From NCBI GenBank assembly GCA_035771175.1, contig CM069611.1:15428866-15492865 (forward strand): a DNA stretch of 64,000 nt. The letters run 5' to 3'. Position 1 is the stretch's first letter. Each line of letters opens with the position of its first letter. A program made the translations under genes and the position numbers. The DNA comes from Paratinospora sagittata (lineage: Eukaryota > Streptophyta > Magnoliopsida > Ranunculales > Menispermaceae). This document shows, piece after piece, positions 55,466 to 64,000 of this stretch. The notes under the pieces were generated by a model, which was not told the origin of the DNA, ran no database searches, and saw only the letters and a list, made by a program, of their open reading frames with translations.

Positions 55466-58032
55466 TATAACACCCCCCTACTTTTTCTACTGTAGAAACT
55501 AGGGAAACCGCTTGAAAACCCTCAACGTGTAATTCCAATAAGTGGTAAAACCCCCAAAGAGAGAGAGGTAGACCCCCATGGTGGGACGGTCCCAAGGGAA
55601 GGGCCGTCCCCATGAGGGCCAGCCCCTTGAGGGGACGGGGCCATCTGATAAATAAGGACGACCCCCCCTCAGTTCAAATCGCCGAACTCTCTCGCTCTTC
55701 TTCGACTTTTTGCGATATCTTGCATCCCTGCACACTTCAAGAAGTTAAAAGAAAGCGCTACGCCACTATGTTGCATGCAAATCGCAAGTGAATGGTTGCT
55801 AAGTTATAATATATTCCGATGAGAAATCGGGTATCGTCCTCAGGGATATCTACTACACTATCTATCGTGTTTTAACCCTAATTTTATCCAGAAAATCAAA
55901 ATCGAATGATGGAGTGATTAAAGTAGCAATTAAAGCAATTAAATACTAACTAACAAGCAATGTAAATTGAATAGGAAAACAGTGATAGACTGGTCTAGAG
56001 GTTCGATGTCACCTCACTCTCAACTATGTCTATATAAATATATTATTATTAAATCCAGTCCTTAGCCTATAAATCGAAAATCCTAACCTTTCTAATCGCC
56101 TCTTTCGAAGCATTGATTATAGCATATTCTTGTTGCTTTGGTTTAACTTTTTCGATGAAAACCAAAGACAACAACAACTCACTAAGTTCTATGATTTCCT
56201 CGTAACGACTTCAAAGGGTCTCGATCACCTTGTGAGTCTCACGATAACCTAGGCTATACTTTCCATATTCTGACCCAAGGTAGCCTCTTGTGAAACATCT
56301 ACCTCAAGTCTATGATCAGTTAATCCTTGATCAGGGGATCAAAAGCATTACACTCAGAAAAATATAAATAAACTAAGAACTTTCATTAAGAATAAATAAC
56401 AATAAAATCTAAGACATAATCTCAAGTTTGGATCAACCTACACCTCTAGAAAACGAGGTTTAGTTCATAACTAAAGAAATGAAAAAAATCAATAATGGTT
56501 TAAACATGAATCCGGACAAAAGAAAGCAAACTAAAGTGTTGTAAAGATTTTCAATGGTCTTCAATGTCAATCTCTTCTCCACTTCGCTCCAGCCGTCTCC
56601 CTTCTCTTTCCCCATGTCTTCCTCTCGAAAAACCCTAAATTTTGATATATTATAAGCCTCCAAGTCGTCCAAAATCTGAATTAGAAAGTGTGTAAAAATT
56701 GCTAAAAATACTATTCTGTGAATAGGGACAGCGCCGCAGTGCCGTGCCTGGCCCTACGACGCCCAAAACGCTGAAATCCTCTTTTTTGTTCACCACCACG
56801 GCGCCGCGGCGCCCAGAACGTTGAAATTTGTGCTATTTTGTGGACTTAGCCAATTTTTGCCTCCTTTCTGACTTGGGTTCTTCATGCTTCTCCTTGGCAA
56901 CTTCTAGAACATATTTTCATCATCCAAAAACATGACTAACACATCTAAATACCTAAAAAAAATAAAACAAATCAAATAAAAAACACACTCAAACATATAA
57001 TGAATCAAATTATAACTTATTGAACTAAAATAATGCATGAAAACCAATTTATTCCTAAACTATCAAATGCATTAAAACTAACATAAACACATGACAATAA
57101 TGTATGAAATGTCCTAAATATATGGTCTAAAACCTGCTTTAAATCCTATCTAAATATGTAACTATTACACTACAAGTGTGTAAGGTGGGGAATGAAGGCT
57201 AGGTTTGCATTTCTTACCTATTTAATACTGAATTACATAGCATCATACATCATATCTGTTACCATGCTTTACTTCATGCATGAGGCTATCTATTAAAAAT
57301 GATGTATTATTGGGTGCAATACTGGCCCGGAATATTGACGCTGTCACTGGGTTTATTATTGGGTGCCATGCCGTTACGCTAGACCCAGATTAGCGTTGGA
57401 ACTCATGAGACTTCTTAGTTGCTGGATATATTACTGGTGCCTCGGATCACTGGTTTTGAGTGCATGGTGCCTGGCCTGTGATGCCGTGTGGCCAAGATGC
57501 ATTCATATCATTGCTTGATTATATTGTTGTGGCATAACTATTTGATGACTGTTGTTCTGTATTCTTTATTATGCATATAAGATTTGTTAACCCTGCTTGA
57601 TCTCACTGAGCTGTTGAGCTCACCCAGTTGCTAATCTTTCCAGAGAATTAAGATGGGTTCGAATGGACTTATTCCAGGGGTTTTGGCCAAACCCGGTCTA
57701 TGTAAGGACTTTTGTGTATGTACTCTCTCCAGGTCCTGTTAGACCGGTTTGATGATGGTGGTGGTGGTTCTAGGCTTCTAAATGCATCGGTTGACTACTC
57801 CTCTTTTGTTATTTTGGTACTTTTGTAGGGGTTCGCCCTTGTTACTTTTTGGTATCAGGAATGTAATAATTAACAAACGTTATATGTTTAATATGATCGT
57901 ATTTTCCTTAATAATTTGTATTGTATTATTATTAATGTGGGTCACTATGCTTCTGTATGTGTGACTCTGATCAAGTGGAGTGATCACTCGACCCCCCCCA
58001 AAAAAAAAATTTGTTGCACCTCGCTCCGGGAC
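55466..58032 (+). repeat. right LTR of gypsy element 2, split by a solo LTR
   Basis: It starts TATAACACCCC (TG mutated to TA). It is interrupted by 55769-57167 and resumes with CACTACAAGTGTGTAAGG. Near its end about 8 and 10 bases are deleted relative to the left LTR, but the terminal CA and the TSD ATTTA (58033-58037) remain. Confidence 0.9.
55769..57167 (-). mobile_element. solo LTR (1399 bp) in the gypsy 2 right LTR, TSD CACTA
   Basis: Flanked by CACTA at 55764-55768 and 57168-57172. Starts TGTTGCATGC, ends ACTATTA (final CA mutated). It is the same family as the LTR at 58498-62798, whose orientation gives the strand. Carries a GC-rich palindrome block near 56740-56820. Confidence 0.87.
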
Positions 58033-58037
58033 AATTT

Positions 58038-58497
58038 AAACCTATCTTAAACCATTTAAGACAACTTTTAATACATTTTTTAAAAATCAAAATTATTCTC
58101 CAAGTTTTCAAAGTTTTTCTCCTAAGATTTCATCTTTGAACCAAGCTTGAGAGAAACCATTTTACGGAAGTTTTCAATCTTTCAAAGTTCACTTAAGAGC
58201 ACTTCATCTTTGATTCACAACTTTATTTTTTATCTTCATCAATCAAAGAGCAAGTAGAACCTTTCATATTCAGCTTCAACTCATTCTTCATTACTCTTAG
58301 CTTATTTTGATCTAGGAATGTAATCATTTCAATTTGTAAGCAATTTTAGAGGTTTGTTTGGTAAGAATAACCCCATTTTCATTCAATCTTGATTTTGTAC
58401 ATTGATTGGCTTATGAGTCAATCAGGAAAGTTTTCCTAACTAAAAAATGGTGTTTGTAATGGGTTTTATACTCACCTGTAAGTAAGATCAGTATAGT
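58038..58497 (+). repeat. SIRE-like copia LTR 4, continuation
   Basis: Resumes after the gypsy 2 TSD and carries a CTCACCTGTAAGTAAG stem-loop remnant near 58472. It is cut again at 58497 by a minus-strand LTR element; the rest is outside the window or lost. Confidence 0.6.
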
Positions 58498-59334
58498 TGA
58501 TGCGTTAAATTCTAATTCGCAAGTGTACGAATAGTTAAGTTATAATATACCAATAGTGAGTCGGGTTATCGTATCCACAGAGATTATTTCACTCACCAAA
58601 TCCTGTTTTCATTAATGTGGTGACCCCGTACCCCGGACCACCAACCCCGCTAGGAATGGCGTGCGGAATGCCGGGGCGGGACGCTCGGCGTAGGCATCTC
58701 AAACCAGTCCTCAATCCTCGTGTGGTGGTTGAGACCCTACGAGCCTTATCCCAAACAACGACATAATATAAACAGGTACTAAACAAAACTACCAACCGTA
58801 TTAATCATCCAAGACAAGAGATACTCCATAAAAATGAAGCATAAATAAAACCATAATCCCTATAGTCCATCAAGATTGACATACACGTAAAGTCCAAAAC
58901 TATGGGTATAAAAAAAACCGTCATATGCCCACATGGTTTATCTAACAAGTCCCAACTCACCCATACTACAATGTGGTAAGTGTTATAATTACATAGTCCA
59001 AAATATAATACATCATTATTTAAAACACAGTTTAATCAAAATGCCTCTCAATTCACATCGAGGCCTTGGATTCTCTCGCCAGCAAGGCCCTCAAGATATA
59101 CCTACCCCTTTGCCCTTATTCAGGACAGAAGGACCTAAAAGAGGAAAATGAGGGTGAGCCAACGGTGCCCAGTGAATAGAATTCAAATATGCTATCAATA
59201 TTCATCAATAAATATCATGTATGCATGTCAATGTGTAGCATGATTAAAAGCTCATAACATATAGATATCAAGCATTTATAATAAGTTCGATGCAAGTAAA
59301 AACTTATCAATTTGGATCCACATTCGACATGCAT

Positions 59335-59455
59335 TGGGGTTACTAGTACACGTCTATTTCACCGTACCGTTCTCATCCCCAATCTTGTTGATTTGGGGTT
59401 ACTAGTGCACGTATATTTCACCGTACCGTTCTCATCCCCAAATATTTTCTTTTTA
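59335..59455. repeat. two tandem copies of about 62 bp
   Basis: GGGGTTACTAGTRCACGT ... CCGTACCGTTCTCATCCCC occurs twice head to tail inside the solo LTR. Confidence 0.85.
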
Positions 59456-60892
59456 AAACCGTCCTATGACAAGGTTAAGTCTCCCTATTAGCCAGATAGA
59501 TGGACCCAACCAAAGTCAAAAGTTTTTCTCAAATCAATGCATCATTCAAAACATTAGGACGCATTCATGCTTTCAACATACAATATATATAAGTGATATG
59601 ATGACATAAAAGATATAATCATAAATGAAGTCTACTCACAGCCAAGCCTCGCGAGAGTATCTAACCACACATGGACACCAAACCGAATCAACCCAATCAA
59701 GGTCCTGAAACATTCATCAATATCCAACCATACATCAATTTCTATACTCAATCACATAGACATTACACATCAACCCTAAATCAGCCCACATATAGACAAT
59801 AGGCCTAAATCTCATCTAATCCCATCATTCAACTCAAATCACATGACTTAGACCTCTAATGCATAGTTCTCATTCATAAACCATTCAATTAATCAAAAAT
59901 ACTGATTTTCAATTCCTTAGGTATAAACATGCCCAAATTGGGTCACTTGATCACAAGTAGGCCTAACCCATGATATGGTCACAACCACCAAATCAGTAGC
60001 ATAATCAACCCTAATCATGCTTAATTAGACATAAATTGCATCAATTCAATGATTCTAGGCCAAAAGCATCAAAAGCCCTAAAATATGAGAATTTTCATAC
60101 TTAGGTCATATTACTGATTTACACTAGGTCAGCATGTTCAGCCATGTATATCACTGATTTTGCATCATGGGTTCATCAACAATGGAAACTAGGTCAACAT
60201 AGTTGACATGCAAGCTATTTGGAAAGGTCTAAGTTCATATTCTAAATTTAGGTCTAATACAAACAACCCTACAAATTTTTCATTTAATATTCAGTTCAGA
60301 TGTATAAAGCTACCAACAAAAATATTTAATCACAAAATCAACCGTACAGATTGAAGTATCTTAAGAGTCAAACCTTTTTTCCAAAAATCAGCTCAATCCA
60401 ACGGTGGATCGAAAATATAAGGCTCTTTGATGAACAAGTCTCTAATTAGACAATTTCTCCTTTCCTGCTGCGAATACCTGAACTCAGATGACTATATCAC
60501 ACCACCAACATCGCAACCGTTCATAATACAGAAAGATCGGTTTTGAACCACCTTCTCAAATATCATATCCATCCAACGGTAGATTTAGGAGATCTATTAG
60601 TTTGATGTAAACCGCGCGAGAAATTTAGACTTTCTGACCTGCTTTGTTTGGGAGGTTATATCTTTCAAACGAAAACTCCAATCAAGATCTCCACCGACCA
60701 GAATGAATACCCATAAGATACTAACTTTCTGACAAAGTTTGAACTCAATCTGACCATTTAATACCAAGATCCAGCTCTTTGATGAAAAGGTTACTGAGAC
60801 TTCCCTCAAAGCAACTTCCTCTTTCTTTCTCTTCTTCTTTCCTTTCTCTTCTTTTTTCCTTTCCCTCTACTCATCTCACTCTCTAGGACTTC

Positions 60893-61145
60893 CTTGGAGA
60901 AGAGAAGTAGGGTATGGGACACTTGTCCACTCTCATGCACTAACTTGACATGTGTTGGAGAGGAGAAATGGGGCATGAGACACTTGTCCATTCTCATGCA
61001 CCAACTTGACATGTGTTGGAGAAGAGAAACGGAGCATGGGACACTTGTCCATTCTCATGCACCAACTTGACATGTGTTGGAGAAGAGAAATGGGGCATGA
61101 GACACTTTTTCATTCTCATGCACCAACTTGACATGTGTTGGTCTC
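60893..61145. repeat. 60-bp minisatellite, four copies
   Basis: Units of the form GGAGAAGAGAAATGGGGCAT, GAGACACTTGTCCATTCTC and ATGCACCAACTTGACATGTG in tandem. The related solo LTR at 1094-1820 has a single unit here, so the array expanded after the subfamilies split. Confidence 0.88.
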
Positions 61146-62798
61146 ATACTACCCATACCAACCACATGTACTTTAACCAATCTCATGCTTCCATGTATTT
61201 TAATGTCCAATCCATTTAATACACCAAATTTTCATTCTCATTTATCCTTTATTCAATCAATCCTAACCCATATCAATTCATGGTTTAATGGGCTCATGCA
61301 TAAATAATAAAACATGCATTATACTTTAATTTTACATGACCATATACAATTTATAATGCACATATTTATATACATTATCAAGCATCAAATATACAAATAT
61401 TAAACAACCATCAAACAAACACCAAACATATCAAGGCAAACACATAGAGTTTGGGCAAAATATAATTGGGTAATGGGCTAGATGAAATAATTTTTAGGAC
61501 GTCACAATTAATTTCTAACTTTATCTAGCTAATCAAATGGTAGAGTTTGAATAATTAAAAGACAATTAAAATTCAAATCAAACTAATAGAACATGAGAAA
61601 TATCAAATATATGAGAATATCTAGAGACTTGACTTCACCTAACCTTCAAGCATATAACTTAGACACGCTTATTATCAAATCAATTTCTTAGTCTATAGGT
61701 CAAAATCCGTACGTCTCTAACTCCCTCTCTCGAGTGCCGAATTAGAAAGTATCATGAAGAACATGATTCGATCTCTCGATAAAACCCTAATTCTCAATAA
61801 TCCATTAAGTTTCATGATTTTCCTACAACCTCATGAAACCCGAATTCTACAACTATTTCATGTCATAATTCCCCTTATCCGACCTCGAAAACCCTCTCTC
61901 GAGTGTCGCCTTCCAAGTCTAGGTTCATTCGATTTGTGGCCAATAATGCAAAAGCATTGAGTGCATGGAATCATAAATAAACTATGGAGATTTCATTAAT
62001 AATAAGGAAAATCTAAAATCAAACCATGACATTTAGGTTAGGATCCATCTCCTCTCTAAAACAATAAATTAATTCATACTTTGAATGATAAAAACACAAA
62101 ACATGGAGAAAAACTCTAAAGTAAACATAATATCAAACTGCAGAACTTGGAACTTCAATTTTTTTCCTATAAGGTTGAATCTTCGCGTTCTTCATCTTCG
62201 AACCGTCTTGTTCTCTTCTCCAATGTATTTCCCTTTTAAAACCCTAAAATTTGATATATTATATGCCCCATTAGTCGTCCCGAAATCGAAATTAGAAAGT
62301 CTAGAAAATCGCAAATCGCAATAGGGGTGCTCAGCTTCGCGGGGCTCCGATAGACATTTCTAGCGTTGCGTTAACTTTTTCTGGCGCCACAGCGCCAAGA
62401 GCCTCTGATTTTCACTGATTCCAACGCCGCGGGCAGCGCCGCGGCACTTCGAACCTTATATTTTTCTCCTGATTCGTGGACTTAGCCAATTTTTGCCTCT
62501 TTTCTACTTGGGCTTTTCAAGCTTCTCCTTTGCCACTTCTTGTACATGTTCTTCTCATCCAAATCCATGACTAATGCATCCAAACACCTACAAAACAAAG
62601 CAAAGTAAGTTAATAATTCACTATAGCATAAATTAAATCAAATTATAAACTAATGAACTAAAATAATGAATAAAAACCAAATTAATCCTAAGCTAACAAA
62701 TGCATTAAAACTAACATAAACCTATCAAACTAATGCATAAAATGTCATAAAACACACCTAAAACATGCTTTATAACCTTTCTAAATATGCAACTATCA

Positions 62799-64000
62799 AA
62801 TACCCCCAAACTTAAAACTTTGATCGTCCCGAGCAAAGGGAAAACAAAACTAAAACTAATAATTATCATAACCATTCTACAGTCACAACCTCGCACAATT
62901 AAATACTTAACTCAACGTTATAAACATAAACCTGTCCTCCAAGATCACACCAAAAGAGTATTCATTTCTAGGAAGAATTTCAAGAGTACATAGTTGTCTA
63001 GAATTTCAACCCAACTCTAACCAAGTTTCACCTTTGATTCTTACACACATAAATACACAGCTAATCTCATCAAAGTAATCATGTAAGTCATGAACAAGTG
63101 CAAGCAAGTGTTAGTTGTAGGATCTCAAACTATATAATTTAGGTTGGAATTCCATAGGCAAGTCTTTCACACCACTCTCCACTAATGTAGATCACACACC
63201 ATTCAAAATCAATAGGTCTTTCATAGGTTTTAATGCATGGCTAAGGTTCAAAGGTAGGGAAAAATTAAAAAAAAAATAGCTCAAAACACCCTAAACATTT
63301 TGATCAATTACAAACATCTACAACATTACATTTAGAACCAAAAATCCAATTTAAACACATGTACCCACTTCAAATATTCAACTTTTTTTTTTACTCAATC
63401 TCCATTCTTTTGTTCACTTCTCTTTTTTTTCATAGAATACTACACCCCCAAACTTGCTTCTTTTTACACATAGATGTAACACTCTTTTCTTATCTTTTTC
63501 TTCTTCTTTCTTTCAATACAATTCATAAGCAAACTTACTAAAAATTTCTTCTTTATCACCCTTTTTTCATTTTTTTCATTCCCCATTGTTCTTCTTTCCA
63601 CATAATAACACTCCAACATGATCAAGTGTATAAGGTACATAGGTTGCAAAAAACAGGGAATTTAAACATGACAAGCTCAGAATTCATGATGCAGAGGTAA
63701 CAAAGAAAGAGATATTCAGCTCAAAATGGGAACTATGGATATAATACATAATAGGGTAGGCTATTTGGTTCAAGCTTTTCTAAACATGGTCTAAATCATT
63801 TTCCTCAGTGCATTTTCTAGGATTTCGCCTCAAGTGGTGATCAAACTTGTTCTAGAATCCCTAGAGCTCTAAAATATGACTTAGCAAGCAAAGGTCCATT
63901 TCAAACAATCTTAATCTAATGATCAAAACCATGTACAAATGGTTAAGTCTCTCCAACAATTCCCAGCTATAGTGGATCAAGCACACAGACATAGATGTAA
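62799..64000 (-). mobile_element. 3' internal region of the minus-strand non-coding LTR element
   Basis: It starts with CCCCCAAACTTAAAAC, the complement of a polypurine tract, and GATCGTCCCGAGCAAAGG. No gag or pol domain is readable in the 1.2 kb to the window edge, so this is a LARD-like element or the non-coding 3' part of a larger one. Confidence 0.65.

Larger units (their letters stand above)
46101..58032 (+). mobile_element. gypsy element 2 (chromovirus-type), complete but dead, TSD ATTTA
   Basis: LTRs 46101-47307 and 55466-58032 (the latter split by a solo LTR), primer site, extra ORF, leader repeats, gag, pol, chromodomain, extra 3' frame, polypurine tract. ATTTA stands at 46096-46100 and 58033-58037. 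Clear LTR divergence and more than ten stops make it older than gypsy element 1. Confidence 0.93.
58616..61506 (-). mobile_element. solo LTR (2891 bp), TSD ATTAA
   Basis: Flanked by ATTAA at 58611-58615 and 61507-61511. Starts TGTGGTGACCCC, ends AGGACGTCACA; minus orientation by analogy with gypsy LTR ends. Its right 700 bp match the short solo LTR at 1094-1820. No coding sequence. Confidence 0.92.
58498..62798 (-). repeat. 3' LTR of a non-coding LTR element (minus strand), split by a solo LTR
   Basis: On the plus strand it begins TGATGCGTTAAATTC and ends GCAACTATCA. Without the 2891-bp insert and its TSD it is about 1405 bp, close to the 1399-bp solo LTR at 55769. The adjoining 62799-62820 is the complement of a polypurine tract, so the element is on the minus strand and this is its 3' LTR. 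It includes the AAGTTATAATAT ... ATCGTATCCACAGAGA block found in many plant elements of this kind. Confidence 0.82.

Noticed and set aside
55058..55495. 145-codon open frame before the gypsy 2 right LTR
   Set aside because: It runs through the polypurine tract into the LTR and overlaps a more protein-like proline-rich frame; probably chance.
1..64000. CRISPR array, rRNA, tRNA genes, bacterial-type operons
   Set aside because: None is seen. The only tRNA-related strings are primer binding sites, and the regular repeats lack CRISPR-like spacers.

Overview
The window is plant nuclear DNA, AT-rich and dominated by nested LTR retrotransposons. A eudicot is most likely. The evidence is Ty1/copia and chromodomain Ty3/gypsy polyproteins with initiator-Met tRNA primer sites, plus remnants of plant gene families: an ABCC/MRP transporter, a LORELEI-like GPI-anchored protein and a DUF547 protein. 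I see no intact host gene, no tRNA or rRNA gene and no CRISPR array. Every host-derived coding piece is broken.

Layout. 1-3445: a minus-strand Ty1/copia element cut by the left edge, carrying a 727-bp solo LTR (1094-1820, TSD GTGCC). 3446-8008 and 22993-25290: a decayed ABCC half-by-half pseudogene split by a 15-kb composite insertion (8009-22992). A 1.33-kb piece of the transporter's second membrane domain is present on both sides of that insertion. The insertion holds an inverted gypsy LTR end, scrambled copia LTR pieces, a DUF547 gene fragment, and a gypsy element whose two 2.7-kb LTRs are each preceded by the same antisense LORELEI-like exon. 25794-26790: a 5'-truncated LINE with a 16-bp TSD. 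27540-29421: a minus-strand gypsy gag remnant and LTR. 31509-42192: three long copia (SIRE-like) LTRs, one of them a clean solo LTR (39868-42192, TSD ATCTT). 45191 to the right edge: a nest in which a SIRE-like LTR is split by a complete but dead gypsy element (46101-58032, TSD ATTTA) and by a minus-strand non-coding LTR element (58498 onward). Each of these is in turn split by a solo LTR (55769-57167, TSD CACTA; 58616-61506, TSD ATTAA).

The most interesting signals are RNA- or DNA-structural and non-coding. (1) The presumed transcribed leaders of the SIRE-like LTRs carry about ten or more tandem stem-loops each. Their stems differ but stay complementary, and they share a loop near ACCTGTAA. 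(2) Both gypsy elements have, between primer site and gag, three repeats spaced about 117-123 bp that show GGTATGGGAC (or a near match) inside a hairpin. (3) The second gypsy element has an extra sense ORF before gag, resembling the 'putative plant transposon protein' family, and another proline-rich frame after the chromodomain. All lengths and matches were read by eye. No alignment, folding or database search was run.
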